Below are positions 57,911 to 64,000 of a stretch of DNA of 64,000 bases, in pieces; the stretch's first letter is position 1; each line of letters opens with the position of its first letter. Origin of the DNA: Pseudomonadaceae bacterium (lineage in GTDB: Bacteria; Pseudomonadota; Gammaproteobacteria; Pseudomonadales; Azotimanducaceae); contig JANSWO010000003.1 of NCBI GenBank assembly GCA_024743435.1, positions 124,001 through 188,000 on the forward strand, in the 5' to 3' direction. A program made the translations under genes and the position numbers. The notes under the pieces were generated by a model. The model had not been told where the DNA came from. It searched no databases and was given only the letters and a program-made list of their open reading frames with translations.

Positions 57911-58974
57911 TGTCAGATGATTCCGCTCAACTCGTCGATGCGGTTCGCTATGCGCGTGCTCGCCAGCAGACCCTGGCCATTGCAGGCCTGGGTTCAAGAG
58001 CAGCGGTGGCGCCAATCGCGGATGGCGCTGTGCTCAATGTTGCCGAGCACCGTGGAATATTGCGCTATCAGCCAGAAGAGCTGGTGGTGACCGTGCGCGC
58101 AGGGACACCAGTTCGTGAGGTGATCGCAGAGCTTGCCCGACATCGGCAAATGCTCGCGTTTGAGCCAACCAGCTTTGCTCGTGATGGCAGCATCGGCGGC
58201 ATGATCGCAGCGGATGCCAGCGGCGCCAGCCGGCCGTTTGCCGGAGGCGTAAGAGATGCCCTGCTCGGCGTGGAAATCATCAACGGCCTGGGCGAGCAGG
58301 GCCGGTTCGGTGGCGAGGTCATGAAGAACGTAGCGGGCTACGATGTTGCGCGTCTGCAATGTGGGGCTCGGGGTAGCTGCGGCGTACTGTTGTCTGCCAG
58401 TCTGCGGGTCGCCCCGATACCCGATTGCGAGCGTTATATCCGGCGCGCGTTAGCAGTGGATGAGGTGTGCGCTGCGATGAGTGAGCTCAGGTCTCGTGAG
58501 CCTTCGCTGACGGGGCTGGCCTATGCAGATGGGGTTCTTCAGGTACGTGTTGCCGGTAGCGAACCGGCCGTGAAGGCCGCGAGCGCTCGTATTCCAGGCG
58601 ATGGCGGCGATTCGGAGTTCTGGCGTCAGATATCACGGCACGCCCATCCCAACCTTTCCTCTCCGCCTGCTTCCGGAGGCACTCTGTGGCGCGTCTCCAG
58701 CGCGCCGAACGCCCCGCTGACAGGTGATGAGCTACTTGTGGATTGGGCCGGTGGCGTGCGCTGGTTAGCCCTTGATTCACCGCCGCGCCAGGCCACCTCG
58801 GCTCCCGGTGGATGGGCGATGGCGGTTGGCGGAAACCGGGCAGGGAGTATTCGAGGCCTCGATCAGGCAACCAGTGATCTTCTGAGTCGCGTGCGCCTGG
58901 CCTTTGATCCGGATTCGGTGTTTGCAGCGTCATCAAACGATGCCCGCGGTGAAGCGAAAGCGGTGCAAGGCTGA
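57910..58974 (+). CDS. glcE: Glycolate oxidase subunit GlcE (FAD-binding)
   Basis: The second FAD-binding subunit, 354 residues, similar to the N-terminal half of GlcD. Seen: LAIAGLGSRAAVAPIADGAV, LVVTVRAGTPVREVIAELAR, DGSIGGMIAADASGASRPFA, GVRDALLGVEIINGLGEQGR and GGEVMKNVAGYDVARLQCGA, the last being the typical GlcE signature. Both junctions are TGATG overlaps, indicating tight coupling with glcD and glcF. Confidence 0.95.
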   Translation: MSDDSAQLVDAVRYARARQQTLAIAGLGSRAAVAPIADGAVLNVAEHRGILRYQPEELVVTVRAGTPVREVIAELARHRQMLAFEPTSFARDGSIGGMIAADASGASRPFAGGVRDALLGVEIINGLGEQGRFGGEVMKNVAGYDVARLQCGARGSCGVLLSASLRVAPIPDCERYIRRALAVDEVCAAMSELRSREPSLTGLAYADGVLQVRVAGSEPAVKAASARIPGDGGDSEFWRQISRHAHPNLSSPPASGGTLWRVSSAPNAPLTGDELLVDWAGGVRWLALDSPPRQATSAPGGWAMAVGGNRAGSIRGLDQATSDLLSRVRLAFDPDSVFAASSNDARGEAKAVQG

Positions 58975-60170
58975 TGCGAACTCAACTTCCTGAGGCGTTT
59001 CTTGCAACCTCCCAAGGCCAACGAGCCAACGAGATACTGCGCGCTTGTGTGCATTGCGGTTTTTGCAACGCGACGTGCCCGACCTACCAGGTATTAGGCG
59101 ATGAGCGCGATGGTCCACGCGGCCGAATCTATCTCATGAAGGAGATGTTCGAGTCGGGTGAGCCGAATCTGATCGCCAGCGATCACCTCGATCGCTGCCT
59201 TACGTGTCGGGCTTGCGAGACGACTTGTCCCTCGGGTGTCGACTACGGCGAGCTACTTGAGATCGGACGCGCAACGTTGGAGCCAAAGCTGCAACGCTCG
59301 CTCATGGAGAGAATGAAACGCTTCTTCATGTTGCGCCTGTTACCACACCCGCATCGACTTGCCAGGATCACGGCGCCGGTTCGCTGGCTGCGTCCTCTGC
59401 TGCCGCGCCGACTTCGGCCGTTGCTACCCATCGCCAGTGGCAAATCGGTTGCCTCTTCTGCCGACGATTCCACGTCCGTCATTTTGCTGCAGGGATGTGT
59501 CCAGCGTCAGCTCACACCGGCGACGAACGAGCGGTTGCTCAACATTTGCCAGCGTTTGGGGCTGCGCGCGGGATTTGTGGCGGATGAAGGGTGTTGTGGT
59601 GGGCTTGCCTTGCACCTGGCCGAAGAGACGCATGCACAGGAGCGAATGGCGGCCACCGCGAGTGCGCTAAATGAGGCGTTACCTGACGATGGTGTCATCG
59701 TGTCATCGGCAAGCGGTTGTGGTGTCACGGTTAAAGACTATGGTCGCCTGTTAGCCGGCACAGTGGCCGCCGAAGACGGTGCCCGGGTTGCCGAGGCGAC
59801 ACTCGATGTCGCCGAATTTCTGTTGCCGTATGCCGATCAACTGACCGCCTCACAGCCGCAATTGCGTTTGGCGGTGCAGACACCATGTACGTTGCAACAC
59901 GGTCAGAAACTACCGGATGTCGTCACGCAGATCCTCGAAGCCGTTGGCTATGAGCTGGTGAGCGTTTCGGATCCGCACCTTTGCTGCGGTTCTGCTGGCG
60001 TCTATTCCGTACTGCAGCCCAAGATCTCGTCTGAGTTGGCGGAGCGCAAACTTGCGGCGCTCAATTCCGAGCAGCCCGACGTTATCGTGAGCGCGAACGT
60101 TGGTTGTCAGACTCATCTAGCCGGGCGCAGCAAAACGCCGGTTAAGCACTGGCTTGAGCTCATCGAGTAA
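58974..60170 (+). CDS. glcF: Glycolate oxidase iron-sulfur subunit GlcF
   Basis: The electron-transfer subunit, 398 residues. Two ferredoxin-type clusters are encoded at the N-terminus: CVHCGFCNATCPTYQ and CLTCRACETTCPSGVDYGEL. Two CCG domains follow, with DEGCCGGLALHLAEE and LCCGSAGVYSVLQPKIS. The sequence NVGCQTHLAGRS near the end is also typical. It completes glcDEF; glcC, glcG and glcB are not adjacent, so regulation must come from elsewhere. Confidence 0.95.
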   Translation: MRTQLPEAFLATSQGQRANEILRACVHCGFCNATCPTYQVLGDERDGPRGRIYLMKEMFESGEPNLIASDHLDRCLTCRACETTCPSGVDYGELLEIGRATLEPKLQRSLMERMKRFFMLRLLPHPHRLARITAPVRWLRPLLPRRLRPLLPIASGKSVASSADDSTSVILLQGCVQRQLTPATNERLLNICQRLGLRAGFVADEGCCGGLALHLAEETHAQERMAATASALNEALPDDGVIVSSASGCGVTVKDYGRLLAGTVAAEDGARVAEATLDVAEFLLPYADQLTASQPQLRLAVQTPCTLQHGQKLPDVVTQILEAVGYELVSVSDPHLCCGSAGVYSVLQPKISSELAERKLAALNSEQPDVIVSANVGCQTHLAGRSKTPVKHWLELIE

Positions 60171-60188
60171 TCAGGAGAACCCGGGCCT

Positions 60189-60770
60189 GTGTCCTTCCAG
60201 AAACCATTTGCCACCTCGCTGGAAACAGAACGTCTAACTCTTGTGCCTGTCACTGTTGCGCACGCGCAGGAGATGAACGCGGCGATCATTGCTTCCATTG
60301 ACGAACTCAAACCCTGGCTGCCCTGGGCCGCCAGCGCGCCGAGCGTTCAAGAAACAACGGCGTTTTGCGAGCGTAGTGTCAGCCAGATTGAAGCAGGCAC
60401 AGATTTCCCGTTGGTGATGCGTCAGCGCACGAGTGGCGAATTGCTGGGCGCCGTCGGTTTGCATCGTATTGACTGGGACGTGCCTGCTTTTGAGGTGGGC
60501 TACTGGTGTGACAGCCGGCACACGGGTCGTGGCTATGTCTCAGAATCGGTGCAGCGACTTGTCCACTACGTTTTTCAGGAGCTCGACGCCGCCCGTCTGT
60601 CGCTGCACGCAGATACGCGCAACATCGCAAGTCGAGCGGTTGCTGAGAGGCTCAGGTTCGAGCTGGAAGGCATCGCGAGAAACGACAGCCGGGACAATCA
60701 GGATCAATTGAGCGATACGGCGATATACGCTCGCTATGATGACCTCGGCCTGGGTCCGGGTCGCGACTGA
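60189..60770 (+). CDS. GNAT family N-acetyltransferase (RimJ/RimL-like)
   Basis: A 193-residue acetyltransferase. Seen: the N-terminal strand LETERLTLVPVTVAHAQEMN, LKPWLPWA, EVGYWCDSRHTGRGYVSESV with the acetyl-CoA loop, and ADTRNIASRAVAERLRFELE with the Asn-Ser region typical of RimJ/RimL. A GTG start at 60189 has AGGAGA about ten bases upstream, just beyond glcF. It shares the fold but not close sequence with the GNAT at 28.0 kb. Substrate unknown; the linkage to glcF may be only positional. Confidence 0.9.
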   Translation: MSFQKPFATSLETERLTLVPVTVAHAQEMNAAIIASIDELKPWLPWAASAPSVQETTAFCERSVSQIEAGTDFPLVMRQRTSGELLGAVGLHRIDWDVPAFEVGYWCDSRHTGRGYVSESVQRLVHYVFQELDAARLSLHADTRNIASRAVAERLRFELEGIARNDSRDNQDQLSDTAIYARYDDLGLGPGRD

Positions 60771-60789
60771 CGGGTCAGCCAGTCAGTCG
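60764..60789. terminator. Hairpin between the convergent GNAT and TPR genes
   Basis: CGACTGAC (60764-60771) pairs with GTCAGTCG (60782-60789), an eight-base-pair stem with a ten-base loop, lying across both stop codons. It could act on both strands, though there is no T tract. Confidence 0.35.
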
Positions 60790-61332
60790 ATCCCAGCGCG
60801 CGCGTATGGATGCGGCCTCGACTGGGCGCTCCTGCTTGTCGCGAATGTCCGCAATCAACAGCCAGCTGGCGCGCGCGGCGCGCAGCCCGCTCGCGGTGGA
60901 TTCATCCGCCAGGGCGAGCGCTTTGCGTGCGCTTTGCTCAGCGCGAACCAGCGCGCCGGACAACAGATGCAAGTGACCAAGATCGATCCAGGGTGCTGGG
61001 TTTCTGGGTTCGATTCGAATGGCGCGCTCGAGCAGCACCATTGCGCCGCGTACGTCACCGTCTCGCGCCGCCACGGCACTTCGATCCATCAGTGCCAGAG
61101 TCGCAGGGTTGGCTGCCGCTGGCGGTTTTAGCTCCGCGTCCGTGGGCTCGGCCGGTGCGTCTTTCGGCGAGTGTTGTGTGCCGCTCTCCACGACCGGAGG
61201 TGGCACGCTCGGTGCGCTGGTACAGCCGGTGAGCAATAACCCGAGTATTGCGCAGGCGATAAGGTGTCCGCTGGCAGCGCGTTTGCGGTAATTTGGATTG
61301 TCTGCTTGCGGCTGCGACACTATCGAGACCAC
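60775..61332 (-). CDS. TPR-containing lipoprotein next to PBP1B
   Basis: A 185-residue lipoprotein with signal IACAILGLLLTGC (lipobox LTGC), a Pro/Ala/Glu-rich linker, and TPR-like repeats (LMDRSAVAARDGDVRGAMVL, WIDLGHLHLLSGALVRAEQS). It overlaps the end of mrcB by about 13 bases if the GTG at 61332 is used; a GTG at 61320 would give a one-base overlap. Its coupling to PBP1B suggests an outer-membrane regulator in the way LpoB acts in enterobacteria, and similar TPR lipoproteins adjoin mrcB in pseudomonads. The functional link is inference. Confidence 0.85.
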   Translation of the reverse strand: MVSIVSQPQADNPNYRKRAASGHLIACAILGLLLTGCTSAPSVPPPVVESGTQHSPKDAPAEPTDAELKPPAAANPATLALMDRSAVAARDGDVRGAMVLLERAIRIEPRNPAPWIDLGHLHLLSGALVRAEQSARKALALADESTASGLRAARASWLLIADIRDKQERPVEAASIRARWDRLTG

Positions 61333-63599
61333 CAGGCACGAATTGAATCGCGAATGCTATCACCGCAGCCGTCGACATAGGGCAAATCGAGATTGTCCGG
61401 TAGGGGTAGCGTGATCACCTCGCCACAAGCCTCGCGGCTACGTAGCCCGGTTTGTGGATCCAGCTTTTCGCCGCGTATCGGTGGCAGGGGTTCGACCCCA
61501 ATTTTCTCTGCCAGTTTGTTGAATACAGCCAGCGCGCCGGTGGAACCGGTCAGCGGCGTGCGGTCATTGTCATCGCGGCCCACCCAGATCACGACCAGGT
61601 GGCGGCCATCGAAGCCAGCAAACCAGCTATCCCTGTTGCCGTCGGATGTGCCGGTCTTGCCGGCAATACCGCTTTTTGCAAACGGCGAACGACGGCCGGT
61701 GCCATGACTCATCGTTGTCATGAGCGCGGCCGTTAATTGCTCTGAGACGTTTGGCGCGATGGTCTGTCGCAAGGCGATCGGGAAACCGTCGATGGTTAGG
61801 TTGTTGGCATCCAGAACCGCGATGACCGGATTAGGGATGGCGTCAAAACCACCGCTGGCGAAGTTTCCGTATAACCGTGCAACCTGGAGAGGCGACAGGT
61901 CGAGTGCGCCAAGCAGAAGGGACGGAAATGCCGGCGGCGCCTCGCCACCGATCAGCTCGCCATAGCGTTGTCCTATTCGCTCGACACCGACATCCATACC
62001 CAGCGAGACGGTTGCCAGATTCAGTGATTTCGCCAGCGCTTGAAACAGCGGCACGTTGCCGTAGATTTCGCCATCGAAATTCTTCGGCTGCCAGTCCGGC
62101 TGATTGCGCCCTGCGGGCACGCTGATCGCCTCATCGCGAAGCACGCTAGCCAGGTTGTAGCGACCCGACTCAAGCGCTGCGAGATAGACGACGGGTTTGA
62201 ACAAGCTGCCAATCTGCCGCTTGGCGTTCAGTGCTCGGTTGTAGCTGCTGTTACGGCCACCGACGACGGCCAGCAGGTCTCCCGTTTGAGCGTTGGCGAT
62301 CACCATGGAAGCTTGGAGCGAACCCGCCTCGAGACCACGGCTGGTTTCGATCTCCGTAAGAGACTCCTCGATCGCCTCGCCCGCTGCCCGCTGCAGCCGA
62401 GCCGACAGCGTGGTGAATACTCTCAGGCCTTCGTCGGTGAGCGACTCGCTGGAGTAGTTGTCGCGCAGCTGATTGCGCACGAGGTCCATGAATGCCGGCT
62501 GATACACGCTGCCGCCGGTGCCGGAACTCACTGCCAGCGGTTGTTCAATGGCCAGGGCCAACTCGTCATCGTTGATCAGTTGCTGACGATGCATGAGGGT
62601 CAGTACCAGGTCGCGACGCTCGAGGGCACGCTTCGGGTTACGCCTCGGGTTGTAGTAGGAGGGGCCTCGAATCACGCCAATGAGTAACGCGATCTGGTGT
62701 GGTGCCAGCTCTGCCAGGGGTTGATTGAAGTAGTAGTGCGCGCCGAGACCAAAGCCGTGCACGGCGCGCGCGCCGTCCTGGGCCAGGTAGATCTCGTTGA
62801 TGTAGGCGTTGATGAGGTCGGCTTTGCTGTAGCGCGCGTCCAGAATCACCGCCATGGCGAGTTCGCGCAGCTTGCGCGATAGCTTTCGCTCGTTGCTGAG
62901 GAAGTAGCTTTTCACTAACTGCTGAGTGAGTGTGGAGCCGCCCTGGCGCAGCTCACCAGAGCTGATGTTGACCCAGAACGCACGTGCGATGCCGCGAATA
63001 TCGAAACCTGGGTGTTTGTCGAAGTTCTGATCCTCTACCGCCTTCAAACCCTCGCGCAGCAGCCTTGGGACCTCATGAGGTCCGAGTACAAGTCGATCTT
63101 CTCCCTGGTTGGGATAGAAGCTGCCGATTTGCGGCGGATCCAGCCTGACGAGATCCATGCGTCTGTTGCCAGGCTGCTCATGCAATTCGCTGATCGCCCC
63201 GCCGGCGAACGCCACCTCGACAATCGTCTCGCGCCGTTCGCGCTCCATGAAGCGAAACGGCCGCAGGTGAATGACCAGCGCATTGCCGCGTTGCTGGAAT
63301 GCACCGGGACTGCGCACGTGGGCGCGCTGCCGGTACCCTAGTGCTGTCAGCTCGGCAGTCAGTTCGTCACGGCTCAGTCTCGCGCCGGCATACAGTTCCG
63401 TCGGTTGTCCGAACACCGTCGCCGGAAGTGCCCATCGGCGGCCGTCGAAGATCTCGGTTATAACGCCGTCCAGGTGGTACAGATAAGCGCCCAGCGCGAT
63501 GCTGGCGACGAGCGACAACCCACCAAAAAGTAGCAACAGACGTTTTAACCAGCGCATGACGTCATTGTATCGCTGCGCGCGTGGGTTACTTGCGTTCAT
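61320..63599 (-). CDS. mrcB: Penicillin-binding protein 1B (bifunctional)
   Basis: A 759-residue class A PBP that polymerises and cross-links peptidoglycan. One membrane helix (residues about 18-42) is followed by a UB2H-like region. The glycosyltransferase domain contains AVEDQNFDKHPG (catalytic Glu189), RQGGSTLTQQLVKSYF and IRGPSYYNPRRNP. The transpeptidase domain has GSLFKP (Ser465), SLNLAT (Ser525-Asn527) and AGKTGTSDG (Lys648). ATG 63599 was selected as it gives a short cytoplasmic tail; an ATG at 63557 directly before the helix is possible. Frames further upstream run into the riboswitch leader on the other strand. Confidence 0.95.
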   Translation of the reverse strand: MNASNPRAQRYNDVMRWLKRLLLLFGGLSLVASIALGAYLYHLDGVITEIFDGRRWALPATVFGQPTELYAGARLSRDELTAELTALGYRQRAHVRSPGAFQQRGNALVIHLRPFRFMERERRETIVEVAFAGGAISELHEQPGNRRMDLVRLDPPQIGSFYPNQGEDRLVLGPHEVPRLLREGLKAVEDQNFDKHPGFDIRGIARAFWVNISSGELRQGGSTLTQQLVKSYFLSNERKLSRKLRELAMAVILDARYSKADLINAYINEIYLAQDGARAVHGFGLGAHYYFNQPLAELAPHQIALLIGVIRGPSYYNPRRNPKRALERRDLVLTLMHRQQLINDDELALAIEQPLAVSSGTGGSVYQPAFMDLVRNQLRDNYSSESLTDEGLRVFTTLSARLQRAAGEAIEESLTEIETSRGLEAGSLQASMVIANAQTGDLLAVVGGRNSSYNRALNAKRQIGSLFKPVVYLAALESGRYNLASVLRDEAISVPAGRNQPDWQPKNFDGEIYGNVPLFQALAKSLNLATVSLGMDVGVERIGQRYGELIGGEAPPAFPSLLLGALDLSPLQVARLYGNFASGGFDAIPNPVIAVLDANNLTIDGFPIALRQTIAPNVSEQLTAALMTTMSHGTGRRSPFAKSGIAGKTGTSDGNRDSWFAGFDGRHLVVIWVGRDDNDRTPLTGSTGALAVFNKLAEKIGVEPLPPIRGEKLDPQTGLRSREACGEVITLPLPDNLDLPYVDGCGDSIRDSIRAWWSR

Positions 63600-63692
63600 G
63601 GGGAGATTTTTCGAGCTGTGAACGTTTAGTGGGTGCATCGAGAGGCGCAGGCATTTTTTGCGCCGGGGGCTGAACCTGGCCTGAAGTGCTCC

Positions 63693-63716
63693 GCTCACGC
63701 TATAGTGTGCGTGAGC
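63693..63716 (+). promoter_or_regulatory. Dyad flanking a -10 box before the TPP riboswitch
   Basis: GCTCACGC (63693-63700) and GCGTGAGC (63709-63716) are perfect inverted repeats around TATAGTGT, whose TATAGT fits a -10 element. Transcription would begin near 63713, at the first base of the riboswitch. The -35 region is weak. The dyad could be an operator. Confidence 0.45.
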
Positions 63717-63812
63717 CCAAGGGGTGGTCCCGGCGAAAGCTTGGCCTGAGACGCAATGTGATGCGGACCCTTTGAACCTGATCCGGTTAGTACCGGCGTA
63801 GGGATCGGGCGC
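63713..63812 (+). promoter_or_regulatory. TPP (thi-box) riboswitch
   Basis: The conserved thiamine pyrophosphate aptamer is present: GGGGTG (63721-63726), GGCCTGAGA (about 63743-63751), GGACCCTTTGAACCTGATCC (63765-63784) and GGTTAGTACCGGCGTAGGGA (63785-63804). GCCC (63715-63718) and GGGC (63807-63810) can close P1. It should repress a thiamine synthesis or uptake gene when TPP is bound; that gene lies to the right of the window edge. Confidence 0.95.
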
Positions 63813-64000
63813 GAAAACCTGGCGCACTTGCAGCCCTTTTGGGCGATTTTCGAAGCCTCTCAGAAGCCTCTCAAGAGGCGAGCCAAGAAAGCAAAAGCAA
63901 AGCCGGGGTTTTGATGAGAAGCCGGCCTCGGCTGACTCATCGCACGGTGCTGACAGTCAGTCCCTGCCGCAACCGTATCCATCTCGCCTCATCCTTACCT
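63813..64000 (+). other. Riboswitch expression platform and leader, gene start not resolved
   Basis: Downstream of the aptamer lie GCCTC-TCAA-GAGGC (near 63865-63880), a small stem-loop, and a purine-rich tract AAGAAAGCAAAAGCAAAG. No T-rich terminator is obvious, so translational control is possible. An ATG at 63914 opens a frame to the edge, but its 29 codons match nothing I recognise. Another frame without a start codon is also open. Confidence 0.5.

Noticed and set aside
63914-64000. Start of the riboswitch-controlled gene at the ATG at 63914
   Set aside because: Only 29 codons are visible and they match no thiamine gene N-terminus that I know; left unassigned.
1-64000. tRNA, rRNA, integrase, transposase or prophage genes
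   Set aside because: No tRNA-like cloverleaf, rRNA sequence or mobile-element enzyme was recognised by reading; a dedicated scan could still find a tRNA I missed.

Overview
The window reads as a moderately high-GC gammaproteobacterial chromosome segment. BamC is encoded directly after dapA and before an MBL-fold hydrolase, an order I know from pseudomonads. PBP1B, GlcDEF, NadA, BepA and an MSHA-like pilus locus fit the same class. The many acyl-CoA, CoA-transferase and SDR genes suggest a lipid- or terpenoid-degrading, perhaps marine, heterotroph; I cannot name the genus. No rRNA, tRNA, CRISPR, integrase or transposase gene was seen.

Layout. 1-5.4 kb: a minus-strand run of eight genes (SDR, CaiB-type CoA-transferase, acyl-CoA dehydrogenase, four small proteins, a peroxiredoxin cut by the window edge). 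5.6-15.7 kb: housekeeping genes (SDR, GshB-like ATP-grasp, GST, nadA, bepA, a TusA-like protein, a PerM-like permease, dapA-bamC-MBL hydrolase). 16.0-26.6 kb: a ten-gene secretin-dependent pilus/secretion locus. It has two paralogous GspG-like pilins (the first with its own terminator), ATPase, platform protein, a third pilin-like protein, MshI/J/K-like inner-membrane proteins, a lipoprotein secretin and a TPR protein. 26.7-28.7 kb: a CnoX-like thioredoxin-fold protein and a repeat-rich stretch with hairpin modules and an 11-unit CCCCAA array next to a GNAT gene. 28.7-34.6 kb: a tightly overlapping operon of FHA protein, PP2C phosphatase, Ser/Thr kinase with a formylglycine-generating-enzyme-like C-terminus, a TpsB/FhaC-like outer-membrane transporter with an unusual N-terminal extension, and a 96-residue secreted protein. 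35.0-41.8 kb: class I fumarase, Baeyer-Villiger-type monooxygenase, SDR, glutamine amidotransferase, YkvA-like and DUF6279 proteins, then a minus-strand PspC operon behind a sigma-54-like promoter. 42.2-53.3 kb: three acyl-CoA ligases, a second CaiB-type transferase, a diguanylate cyclase, GlpD and a nitronate-monooxygenase-like protein. 53.3-60.8 kb: a duplicated 123-bp repeat, a DUF3089 hydrolase, RidA, an outer-membrane barrel and glcDEF. 60.8-64.0 kb: a TPR lipoprotein, mrcB and a TPP riboswitch whose gene lies beyond the edge.

The best candidate for an undescribed system is the FHA-phosphatase-kinase-TpsB operon. The phospho-signalling set resembles the threonine phosphorylation module of type VI secretion, yet here it is translationally coupled to a two-partner-secretion-type pore. 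The kinase and the pore's N-terminal extension share a DDxTxxR motif. The second candidate is the pilus locus, where both GspG-like pilins carry a calcium-loop-like motif.
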